The notes below the pieces were generated by a model. That model saw nothing but the letters and a program-made list of their open reading frames with translations. It had not been told where the DNA came from and ran no database searches. From Erythrophleum ivorense (lineage: Eukaryota; Streptophyta; Magnoliopsida; Fabales; Fabaceae): a DNA stretch of 64,000 bases. Below, one piece after another: positions 1 to 11,066 of this stretch (its first letter is position 1; every line of letters starts with the position of its first letter). A program made the translations under genes and the position numbers. The DNA is taken from NCBI GenBank assembly GCA_026724425.1, contig JAIUCV010000656.1:310001-374000 (forward strand), given 5' to 3'.

Positions 1-168
1 TATGCCACTTGATGTCTTGACATTACGTTGGTACCAATGTGTTTCCTTAAATGGCCTTAGTTGTGGAAATGACTCACAAGGGTAAGGTGATGCCAAAAGT
101 CCCTTGATAAAGGTGAAGAGGTGCTAAAAGTCTCAAGACATGGATGAGACCAAGTCAAAAGTCCTAAA
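1..168 (+). mobile_element. Family A LTR fragment (A1), left part
   Basis: This is the central part of a forward family A LTR that enters from outside the window. It consists of degenerate minisatellite units of the type GTGAxxCxAAGxCAAAAGTCC, the signature of the middle of every A copy. It stops at an inserted reverse copy (169-3833) and resumes at 3834; the 5 bases CTAAA are repeated at both edges of the insertion. The first bases match, in inverse orientation, the segment near 7430-7480 of the reverse copy A3, which supports the family assignment. Confidence 0.8.
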
Positions 169-3100
169 TGTAACATCATAATTTCTAGCTCATCTCTATC
201 ACATTTGCATGCTCATATGATACATTCCACGAGGGGAAATAAGAAAATCCATTAAAATAACACATTTCTTTACTTTACGTCGTGTATAAAAATTTCATTC
301 GGTGTCACATGGACTATGTGAGCTCTTATCATACATTATCATATTTGATTACATGAATACAACTCATTTACATCATAAAATGTGGCTCACAACTCATGAA
401 ACTCAAAGGAAGGCTTAGAATATTCATATATATTTTTGGCCAGAATTTGGCCCAATTCTACTACAACTTTGAAAAATCATAACTAATTCTAAAAAAATAG
501 AAATCATGTATTCTTGACTATTCTGGAAACCTACAGACATCTAATTCATACTAAAAATATGTCTAGACCATAACATCCATCACAAAGGACGTTTGATATT
601 TGAAATAGTATAGAGGTCAAACTGCCCACTGGTGCTGTCACAGATTTCTGTAGCAAACTTAAAAAATGTTCAATTAATTCCATAAAAATTCAATCTATAC
701 AAATGATACTAATTTATAAAGCTGTGGATGTTAGCTAGAGGGGACAAATAACTCCAAGCCAGATCAGTAACGAGGTCGGGTGAAGCTCCTGATACTGGAC
801 AAAATCTTTAAAAATTCATATCTCCTTCTCTAGACCTCCAATGAGTTGCTTCCAATTGTCACAAGTCCTTGGGAATGTCTAGTTCCTTTGTAAAAAATTT
901 TGTGTCAATTAGACATCATTTGGGCCCGGTGTGACAGATTTCATTTTCGACCTAGTATGAACAGTGACATGACCAAAACCAGAAAATTTGCCAATTTTGA
1001 AAATTCATCAAATATTCTGTAGACCTCCAAAAATCATGTTCTTTAACTTTTCAAAAATATCTCAATAAGATCTAAATGCATGCAAAATCTTAGAGCAATA
1101 AGAGCTCATTTGAATAAAAAGTAACATAGGATTCCCCTAAGGTCAATATTGACTCCATATAGGGTATCACATTGTCCAAATGACTTTCCTTGGGTTTTGG
1201 CACCTTTTGGGAAAGTCTAAAAGCATAATTGGGACTTTTTTGAGTTGCCCAAATGGTCTTAAATTCCATGCCTCTCATTTTGGCTATGACATAAGCAATT
1301 ATACACACACACATCAAGCTTTCAAGAAGCATATCTTGGCATTACATATCCAAATTACATTTTAGGGTTCACATATCATAGCCATTCATTTATACATCAT
1401 ATATTATCATAATTACACATGTCCAAGAGGTCATAGACCATACACATTAATGGATTACATCATTTGACATAAATATGGTCTTAAAGTAGCAAAACTCAAG
1501 CACTTTGTTGTCAAACTCTTCTCTTCAAGGTGGTTGGCTTCCATTACCTTGTTCACTTAGTCTGCCTAGCATGTGAGATCATTGAAGAGGAGGGAATGAG
1601 ATTCAAAGAATTCCAATAGCTCACCTCACATTCAATCATACATAATGGATGCAAAGCAGGTCTTGAAAATGCATGCATGGATATAATTGATGTCATGAAC
1701 ATTTAAGGAGCAAGCATAGCATGTGAATAAGTCATACAAGACATCCAAGAGCTCGCCAAGTGGATGGATTGGCCTCACCCTCTTCCTCATGGATTTTGGA
1801 CTTGCCTTACCCATTCTTTAAGAGATTCTTGGAGTCAACCATACTCTTGGGAGCCCACTTTGCTTTTTGGAGACTTTTTTCTTTGTCTCAACTAATTTTA
1901 AGGGTTCTTGGCTCATCCTCACCATGGTTAAGAGTTCTTGGCCTCTCCACACTTAAGCAAACTCAAACAAACATCATAGCATCATTTAGAAATATAATGT
2001 GTCATCATGAAATCATGGCATATAAAATTATGTTAGCATACTTTTCATGGCTTGAAAATACACATACACACATTCTAAGACAAGCTAAACATGCATCCAT
2101 GCATGAGAAAAGGTGGAGAGAGCTACTTTGCACACAATCACACACTTTTCCCTTTGAATTCAAGCTCCTCTTTTTGGCCACACATACACACAAAAGTGTG
2201 GAAAAGGTTTCTCTTGGCCTAAACACAATTTATGGAAGCCAATTAGGTTCATGAAACAAATCCTAAGGCCACACAACTTGCTTAGACACTAGGTTATTCT
2301 ATAGACCTCATTATGGTTCCATAATTACACCTAATGAAACAACACCCCTCAAATAAATTATAAGCTCTATTCTTTCCTTTCAAATATGATTCTTGACTCT
2401 TTTTAAGCCTCTTGGAGTCATCACACAATTAAAATAAAGAGCCTAACTACATGTTGCTTCTTTAGGTCATAATATAGAACCTAAAGCACCAACTCACTTT
2501 TTTTGTATTCTAAATTTTTCCCAACGCCTCCCCTCATTTTCATTCATCGTATATGACTCAAGAATGGGTTTAGAAAAATTTAAAACTCTCCCTAGCTATC
2601 TCAACCTCCTTAGGCTGAGACCATGAGGCTTGTTGGTCTCCATGGATTTTGCTTGGTTTTCATGAAGGAGGAAGCATGTGGGGAGAATCTTAGGGATCTT
2701 GGGAACTTATTTAAACTCTTATTTAGGCCTAGGAATTATCATCCAAAATCAGATTTTATAAGGTGCACTTGAAACCCTAAAAATTGCATCTTGAAATCTA
2801 ATAGTTTTTTGTTAATTCCCTTTGCATATTCTTAATCTCCACACCCTTTTTTCTTAGATTCATTCTTGGTTCTGTCTAAAATTCAACTCCTCCTATGGTT
2901 CCTAAGGTTAGGCGAAATGGAGAAAGAGGGACGATCAAGATAGCAACCATAGAAAGAGAAATTACCTAGTTTCCTTGCTTATTCTAGCTTGAATCTTGCT
3001 TTCTCCAAGCTCCTCTCTTCAAATCCGAAAATTCCCTTGAGTTTCTCCCTTAAATCAGATTTATAAACTCCATTTTAATCAAAGAAAACAAAGGAGAAGG

Positions 3101-3833
3101 AAGGAGAAGAGGTGTGGATGGAAGAAAGCATGAAAAACTACCATGGAAGCATACCTTTAATCTTGGATTTCTCCTTCTTTTTCTTCCTCTCTTGTGTGCC
3201 CCAAACCCTAGCTCTCTCCTCTAAAATTAGGCAGAAAATTCTAAGTCCAAATGAAGTAGAAAGTGGGGCACCACCTATTTATAGGGGGAGGAGGAAGCTT
3301 TTTTCAAAAATTTCCATTTTGCCCTTCATTCTTTGTATTTTCGTTTCTCCTTTATTTTAGCTCCCTTTTGAGAACCATCTTTTCCATTATAAAATTTAAG
3401 TTCCCAATTTAGTAAAATGCCTTTGGAATCACTCAAACCGGAGCTAAAACCTTTCCAAACGAATCCATCAAAGTTTGGGTACACTGACATTGGAAAACAT
3501 CCACTGGAGGAGATTTAACTATCCTGGGGCTTCCCATGGTTTTTAAGGCATCTGAGAATCTCAGAGTACTCAAAACTTTCATTTAAAAAGTCCTCTTATG
3601 CAAATTCCAAAAATTGCTCAAAATTACAAAAACGCTATCATGTTTTGTAAGTTTTTTGTTAAAATTTATTTCTTCATTCTAGCTCTATTTTTCCTTTTGT
3701 CCAAGGCTAGGATTCTCATTTTTAAGAGACTAGAGTATTACTCAAAATTTTCAAGACCTTAACTAATTCATTTCAAGGGACTTGCTTTGAAAATGCTTAT
3801 GTTTCCGTTATTTAATGAAAACCAGACGTTACA
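169..3833 (-). mobile_element. Family A solo LTR (A2)
   Basis: A complete family A LTR on the minus strand, about 3.67 kb. It begins TGTAACATCAT and ends GACGTTACA on the plus strand, and is flanked by a perfect 5-bp target duplication CTAAA (164-168 and 3834-3838). On its own strand the order is: U3 with a TATA-like TATAAATAGG near 3275-3285, a purine-rich leader, minisatellite near 1740-1960, and the quasi-repeated 3' half at 420-1100. No PBS, PPT or coding region adjoins it, so it is a solo LTR left by recombination between the two LTRs of an inserted element. It lies in opposite orientation inside the minisatellite of A1. Confidence 0.9.
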
Positions 3834-5477
3834 CTAAAGCCAAGGGTAGGGCAAATCCAAAAGTCCTAGAAATGGGGTGAGGCAAAACCAAAAGTCCCTA
3901 AAATATGTTCTTGGCTTGAATGTGAATAAGTGGCATAGAAATTGTGACTTGCATACTTTATGGTTGTTAAACCTTCCATACATATGCTTTGATGTGTATA
4001 TGCCATAAATGTGTGTGTGAATGGGTGTGTGAGCTATTGAGATTCTAGAAATCTCACCCTTTTCCCTTCCTCATCTTAAAATGTCTAGGTGGCACACAAG
4101 AAGGGAGAAATGCAAGGCAAGGGCCTTGAAAGGCTATATTTGAACTATCATGTAGCTTACTTTGTACTTGAATGGCAAAGTGATTATGTTTATGTTATTT
4201 TTTAGATGTAAGACTATGAACAATTGTAATATGATGTATAAATCTTGTATGGACCACATGTGGCATGAAATCAATGCAAATGTGGGATTTAGCTTCTTGA
4301 ATGGCTTATGTATATAGTGTATTCTTGGGTATAGAGTGGTCAAATTGAGATGCATGAGGTTTTGGACCACTTGGGCAATTCTTCAAAGTCATATTCATGC
4401 TTTTAAACTTGCCCAAGAGGTATATAACATTAAAGAAGGCCAGTTGGACAAAGTTGGTACCTCATGTGGAGCAAAAATGGTCATTTTAGTGAGCTATACC
4501 ACTTTTATCCAAATGAGCTCTTCTTGATCTATATTTGGCATGCATCTAGAACTTGTTGAGAAGAAAAAGTGGGTATTATTTGAAGGTCTACAGAATATTT
4601 GGTAAATTTTTGAAGTTGACAAATTTTCTTGTTTTGGTCAGTGCACTGTTCATCTGGTCCAAAATTTTCTCTTTATTATTCATAGGACAAATGATGTCCA
4701 ATAACCATAAACTTTTATAGGAAGAAACTAGACGTTACTAGTGACTTGTGCTAATTGGAAGCACCTCATTTGGATGTTTAGAGAGAGATATATGAATTTT
4801 TGAATTTGCTGTCCAGTACCAAGCGCTCAGTCAGACCTGTGTTACTGTTTAGTTGATTTTTAGGATCTAAATGCTCTTGGACTAGTCTAGAACTATTTGT
4901 TCCCTCTATTTAACATTTGTAGCTTTCTAAATTGGTATAGATTGCATGTATTGGACTTTGTGGAACTAATTATGAATTTCCAAAGTTTATATCAATAAGT
5001 TGTATAAGATTTCTGGACAACTCAACCTCCCTACCTTTTCTATTGTCAAACATGGCCCAAATGAGGTTTTCATGGCTGGGGCTTATTTTTATGTAAATTT
5101 CATGTCCATAGCTTTCCAACAACCTATGGTTTGTGTGTTTTCAATTTTTTTACATTTAGTTATGAATTTTCAAAGTTGCCCCTGAAATCTATCACTGTAC
5201 AACACGATGAATAAAGAGAAATTTGGGGGGGTTTTAACCCTTGATCCGTGGTTTGTGCTAAGTTTTGAGAATGTTATGATTTATATGAATGGAAAATAAT
5301 TAGAGAATATTGTTGGTGAGTTCATGGGGTCCCAGAGACGCGAAATTGAAAATTTATCCGCTATGCAACGTAATTTAATTCATTATTTTAGTGTATTTTC
5401 TTAGGATTTCTTTGAAGAATGATATAATCCCATTTGCACATAAAGAGGATCAATGTTAGAAATAATATGGTATTACA
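3834..5477 (+). mobile_element. Family A LTR fragment (A1), right part
   Basis: This resumes A1 after the A2 insertion. It begins with the second CTAAA copy, carries the last minisatellite units (CCAAAAGTCC), then the GAGCTATTGAGATTC block, an AT-rich stretch, and the 3' half with repeated ATGAATTTxCAAAGTTG segments. It ends in GGTATTACA, a mutated form of GGTGTTACA. The 5' half lies outside the window, so neither its target duplication nor its solo status can be tested. Confidence 0.8.
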
Positions 5478-5616
5478 AAAAGAGTCATAGCCTTAGCCCA
5501 CAAATACAATTCAAGCACATATGCATAGATATTCCACTCGAAAACACACCAAATACATCACTCAAGAGGCAATTATCAAGCAAAAATGCCTGAACCTTTA
5601 CTCTGATACCAATAAA
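5478..5616 (-). mobile_element. Start of internal region with tRNA-iMet-type PBS, minus-strand A element
   Basis: On the plus strand CTCTGATACC (5601-5610) lies a few bases before the terminus TGTAATACC of the adjoining LTR. On the minus strand this reads GGTATCAGAG just after the LTR 3' end, the classical primer binding site complementary to the 3' end of initiator-Met tRNA in many Ty3/gypsy and copia elements. The LTR to the right (A3) is therefore a true 5' LTR rather than a solo one. Only about 120 bp of internal sequence remain before the forward LTR A1 interrupts it. No ORF is recognisable. Confidence 0.75.
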
Positions 5617-8600
5617 TGTAATACCTTATATTTCTATTATTATACTCTTCCATTCAAGGCAATTGGTGTACATTCACAAGACAAAAGTAAGGAAAAGTAT
5701 GAAAATAATACACTTTGATTGCGTTGCATTAGGGTAAAATTCTTCAATTCGCATTACGTAGGCCTTGTGGATTACCCAATGGCATTCTCTAGTCATTCAT
5801 CATTGGAACAAATCACAATCAACTCAAATTATTAGGCAATCCATGGATTTCAAGTCAAAAACCCTAAAATTTCCTTCATTCTCCAATACTGTACATTGGC
5901 AGATTTTAGGGGTAACTTTGAAAAATCATAACTAAATGTAGACAAATCAAAATTATACAAATCATAGATTTTTGGAAAGCTCTAGATGTCAAATTTACAA
6001 TAAAAATAATTCCTAGCCACGAAAACCTCATCTGTGCCATGTTTGACAATAGAAAAAGTAGGAAGGTCTAGCTGCCCTCTGATACTGATACAAATTACTT
6101 ATATAAAATTTGGAAATTCATAATTAATTCCACCAAACTCCAATTCATTCAATCTATACCAATTTGGAAATCTACAAATGTTAACTAGAGGGAAAAAAGA
6201 GTTCCAAACCAATCCAAGAGCATTCAGACCCTAAATATCAATCAAATAATAACATGGGTCTGACTGGGTGCTTGGTACTAGACAGCAACTTCAAAAATTA
6301 ATATCTCCCTCTCTAGATATCTAAATGAGGTGCTTCTAATTGAAAAAAGTCATTGGGAAGGTCTAATTTCTTTTTATGAAATATCATGGCAATTGGCATC
6401 ATTTTGCCCTATGAATGATAGAGAACAAATATTGGACGAGATGAATAGTGCATTAACCAAAAACCAAAAGAATTACGAATTTCAAAAACTCACCAAATAT
6501 TCTATAGACCTCTAAATAATAACTAATTTAACTTCCCAAAAATCTCTCGACAAGCTCTAGATGAAAGCCAAATTTCAGACCAAGAAGAGCTCATTTGGAT
6601 AGAAAGTGATGTAGCCTCACAAAATGGTCAATTTTGGCTTCCATAAGGTGTCAAGTTTGTCCAAATAGCTTCTCCAATGGTTTGACACCTCTTGGGCAAG
6701 TTTAAAAGCATGAATATGACTTGTAGGAACTGTCCAAGTGGTCCCAAGTCTCATGCATCTCAATTTGACCATTCCATACCCAAGAATACACTATATACAT
6801 AAGCCATTCAAGAAGCTAAATCCCACATTTGCATTAATTTCATGCCACATGTGGTCCATACAAGATTTATACATCATATTACAATTGTTCATGGTCTTAC
6901 ATCTCAAAAATAACATATACATAATCACTTTGCCATTCAATTACAAAGTAAGCTACACAATAGACAAATGCAATCTCTCAAGGTCTTTAGATTGTAGTCT
7001 TTTCTTCTTGAACATCACCTAGGCATTTCAAGATAATGTAGGGAAGGAGAGTGAGATTCCTAGAATTTCAATAGATCACACACCCATTCATGGCATATAC
7101 ACATCAAAGCATATTATGGAAGGTTTGACAACCATAAAGTATGCAAAGTCACAATTTCTATGCCACTTATTCACATTCAAGCCAAGAATATGCTCTAGGG
7201 ACTTTTGATTTTGCCTTAACCTATTTCTAGGATTTTGGATTTGCCTTACTCTTGCACTAAGGACTTTTAACTTGGTCTCATCTTTCCAACAGACTTTTGG
7301 CCTTGTCTCATCTATGTCATAAGACTTTTGGCATCTCCTCACTTTTATCAAGGGACTTTTGGCATCACCTCACCTTTATCAAAGGACTTTTAGCATCACC
7401 TCACCCTTATGAGCCATTTCTACAACCAAGACCATTCAAGGAAACACATTGATACCAATGTAATGTTAAGGCATCAAGTGGCATATCATTAAGTCACAAG
7501 AACACACACAAGCATACAATAACATACATATGCATACAAGAATACAAGGAAAATGAGGTGGAGAGCTACCTTGAATTTTGCAAGCTTTCCTTTGTCTTAT
7601 TCCTTCCTCTTTTCGGCCTCACAAGTGCACCTAGGTGGGTTAGTGTTTTCTTCGCCTAAACACCATAAACAATACATAATTACACACTTGAAGAAAGCCA
7701 AGACTCTAGAGTCACTCTTAAACATACACTTGGTTCCATAAGTAGCATAATGGCTCCATAAATGGCCTATTGAAGCAACCTTCACAATTCAAGCTCTAGA
7801 CTCCCATTTCTTTCTATTTTTAGGTCTCTTGGCCTCATTCAAAGTCTTTGGAGCCCTTACACAATTATTTACACAAGCTTAGAATCAAGTTGCTTCACAA
7901 AGCACTATTATGGACACCATTGTCCCATCTTCCAATTTGTGGCTCCTAATTTTTTTCCAATGGTTTCTCCCATCTTCTAACATCATATAAAGTCCCAAAC
8001 CAAGGTTAGAACAAATTAAAACACTCCCTAGGCTTCTCTTCCTAGCTTGGCCGAACCTAGCACTATAATGGAGGGTCATGGAGTTTTTAATTTTTTCTTG
8101 ATGGGAGAGCCACTTGGGAGGGTTTCTAGAGGTCTTAGGAGCTCAAGAAAACATTCAAATGGCCAAGGAAATACTCACACAAAATCAGTTTTTCCAAAAA
8201 CCTAAAGAAGCATACACTTTTCTATCTTGTTTTTCATGGGTTTTTCTTAGAATTTCTTGTCATATTCCTCTTCCTCATGGTCTAAAACCCTAGTTTTTCT
8301 CTTGTTTTTGGATAGAAAATCCTCCCCCTATATGGTTCTATTCTTGGCCGAAATACACACATCTATGGAGCAAGGAGAAGAAGCAACAACAATAATCAAT
8401 TACCTTGGTTTCAAGTGTGCTTTCAAGGCTTCTTCTTCTTAGTTTGCCTCTTCTCAAAATTTTTGAACTACCCCTCTAAGTTCTGTACCAAAAATAGAAC
8501 CAATCATCTTAAGAAAACCATAGAAAGAAAGTATGGAAGGAGAGAAGCAAGGTTGGAGGAAGAAAGAGCATGAAATTCTATGGATTTACCTACCTTTTCC

Positions 8601-9272
8601 TTGATTTCTTCCTTCCTTTCTTTCCTCTTCTTGTTCGCCTAAGAGAGTTGGTCATTTTCTGCATATTTAAGAAGAGGAAATTAGTGCTATATGAGGGGGA
8701 GAAGAGACAAGAAGCTTATAGAACATTCAAGAAACTTACTTTTTCAAGAATTCCCATTTTGTCCTTCCTTAATGGCATTTTTGTTTTAGTATCATTTTAG
8801 CTCTTTTTTTAAAACTGTCCTTTTTATTATAAAATTTAGATTCCCAATTTAATAAAGTGCCTTTAGAATCACTCAAATTAGAGCCAAAACCTTCTTAAAT
8901 GAATCCATCAAAGTTCAAGCTCACTATTATTGGAAAATATACACCGGAGGGGCTTTGCCAGTCCTGGGGCTTTCCATAATTTTTGGGGCCTCTAAGAACC
9001 TTGGCTAACTCAAATTTCCCATTTAAAAAGCCCTCCTATATGTTTTTCCAAAATTTGCACTTATTTACGAAAATGCCATTACATTTCGTCAATTTTCGTC
9101 ACAATTTGTTTTACCATTCTAGCTCTGTTTTTCTTTCTGTCTAAGCCTAGAATTATCATTTTTAGGAGTCTAGGACTCAACCCAAATTTTTTGGGACATT
9201 ATCTAGCTCATTTTAGAGGACTTACTTTTATATGGCTTATTTTGTCATTTTACAAAAATTACATTCTTTACA
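5617..9272 (-). mobile_element. Family A 5' LTR of a minus-strand element (A3)
   Basis: A reverse family A LTR of about 3.66 kb starting TGTAATACC and followed on its own strand by a PBS. It contains the usual parts in order: 3'-half quasi-repeats (about 5890-6520), the block matching GACTTGCCCAAGAGGTG, minisatellite (about 7190-7415), the GAGAGCTACCTT junction, leader, and U3 (about 8800-9270). The outer end is eroded: after ACAAAAATTACA the canonical terminus is not clean, so the right edge is uncertain by roughly 15 bp. It abuts the gag relic of a T element, so the A element probably inserted into that internal region. Confidence 0.8.
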
Positions 9273-10032
9273 ATCACAGCTAGGGGTAGAAAAATCAAGT
9301 GCATCAATACACAAGGATTCATTAACATCTGCATCTATATCATTTTTGCTCAAAGAATTACCACAATCAAACATAAGTAGATTCAACAACAATTTCCTCA
9401 TCTACATCATCATCATCGATCAATTCAAGATCAACAACAGCATGTGCATTGGTATTTACTGTGCTATCATGCAAACTAAAGTCAGTCGCAACAAAATGCA
9501 AAGTGTTACAAGATGGAAGCATATTACCCAATGAATAGGACTCTTCCTCCTTTATACATTCTCTTATGATTTTCTCTTCTTTCAACTCAGTAGCACTTGA
9601 GGTAGATTGATTCATTTAAACTCCTAAATCCTTCATAAGGTTATTAATCATTTGTTGGTTTTAAAGTTGCAACTATTTATTCTCCCATTGGAGTTAAAGA
9701 TTAAAAGCTTCTAGTTGTTGCTTCATCCTCTCTTCCCAACTTGGTTCCCAATTAGGTTCTTATTACATGCATTCCTTATGATAGTTGTAATTATGATACT
9801 CTGGCTCTTGCACATGGAAGTTGTGGTATAGCTCAATGTAATTAGGATGAACCTCATAATGATGGTGGTACAGTTGGTAGTATGGTTATTGAACTTGTTG
9901 ATATTGTTGTGCTTGTCTTTGTTGCTCAAGAATGCCATGAAGCATTGATATAACTTCATCTATCTTTTGTACAATCCTATCATTTGCACAAGAATCATAG
10001 ACACCTTGATTAGACATATAATATGGATCCAT
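9273..10032 (-). pseudogene. Degenerate gag-like ORF of a Tat/Athila-like element
   Basis: Reading down from the ATG ending at 10032, the minus strand gives MDPYYMSNQGVYDSCAND and then a Q-rich stretch (EQQRQAQQYQQVQ). Further on come EPNWEPSWEERMKQQLEAF and an acidic segment (DDDDVDEE). The same frame stays readable for over 200 codons but is broken by about seven TAA/TAG codons, most at positions where Gln would fit; near 9370 the open frame shifts. Position after a tRNA-Asp-type PBS and leader, and the W-EERM-QQ composition, fit the N-terminal gag region of Tat/Athila-like Ty3/gypsy elements. It is cut off at 9272 by the A3 LTR. Not expected to be expressed as protein. Confidence 0.65.
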
Positions 10033-10537
10033 TTAAAGCAAAGAAAATGAGAAGTACAATAAATATAAGCATAAGAGAATTCACTAACAAACTATAACTA
10101 AAATTAACTTTAAATTAAAAAAATAAAAATCCAATGAATCTAAGAACTTCTTAACAATAAAAAACACTCCAAAACAAAGGTTAATCACACAAAATGAAAT
10201 TAAAAAAAAAAAGAAATTAAATCCAAAAAAATTAGAAAAATCCTAAAAAAAATTGAGAAAATACTAAAAAATTAGAAAAAGTTCCTTAAATGTTGGAATT
10301 TGGCCAAAAAATGGTGCACCAAATAGCTTTGCTATTAATTTTGATCAAAACACCCAAAAACCTTGAAAAACAAAGTTTGAGAATTTTTCGGATACGTCAA
10401 AAAAGTTCTAGCAAGCTGCACACTTGTTACGCAACACCGAAATATCCAAAAACCAAGTTCAAAACATAGTAAACACTAAAGAAAAATAGAGCTAAAACAT
10501 TTAGAAACCCATTTCAAACAATTGAGAATCCAATTTT
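10033..10537 (-). other. Leader between PBS and gag relic of T element
   Basis: A very A-rich (plus-strand) stretch with several A runs around 10110-10260 and no gene. It lies between the primer binding site and the ATG of the gag-like relic, so it is the untranslated leader of the minus-strand T element. No packaging or dimerisation signal can be identified by eye. Confidence 0.55.
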
Positions 10538-10554
10538 CCTGGCAACGGTGCCAA
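10538..10554 (-). other. Primer binding site, tRNA-Asp type
   Basis: On the minus strand TTTGGCACCGTTGCCAGGA closely matches the TGGCGCCGTTGCCGGGGA motif that is the well-known tRNA-Asp primer site of Athila/Tat-like plant elements. Differences are compatible with C-to-T and G-to-A changes. It sits a dozen or so bases from the end of the adjoining LTR, as expected, and fixes the element's orientation. Confidence 0.8.
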
Positions 10555-11066
10555 ATTTTTAACGGTCATGTTGCGCAACCTCCAAAATAAACTAGTTTGA
10601 AAAATATATACAATATAAGGTACAACCTAAATTGTCTTCCTAAGAAATGAAATTCAGTGTTTAATTGGGTTTTTCAAGTGTGAAAAGATCCTAAAATTGT
10701 CTAATTAAATAAGAGTTTGATTGAATTAAACTAATCAAAATGAAATTGAATTACAGTTCCTAATTACAACCTAAATGTATGAGATAAGAGGCAAATAATG
10801 GATTTATGACTAACTTTGGATTTGTCCTTTGGTATCCACTATCTTTATCCTAATTCAATTATAAATTATTATGGTCTAAGAGTCCCTAATTGTGTTCATG
10901 GCAAAATGATCTTGAATTACCACTCAAGATTAAAGGGATTAACAATTTAATGTGCAATTGAAACTTCAATCCCGCATTAAATCATTAACTCTTGTCATTA
11001 GGATCAATGAACACTTAAAATTGCATGATTAATTGATCAATTAGCCTCTAAATTAATACCTTAGGA

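Noticed and set aside
1..168. CRISPR-like spaced repeats in the family A minisatellite
   Set aside because: Units are degenerate and contiguous, with no constant repeat and unique spacers, and the DNA is plant retrotransposon.
1760..2254. 164-codon open frame
   Set aside because: It runs antisense through the minisatellite and leader of the A2 LTR; related frames appear at the same place in other A copies with different stops, so this is a repeat by-product.
5617..9272. Solo LTR interpretation for A3
   Set aside because: Flanking pentamers (ATAAA, ATCAC) do not match and an iMet-type PBS adjoins the LTR, so it is a 5' LTR.
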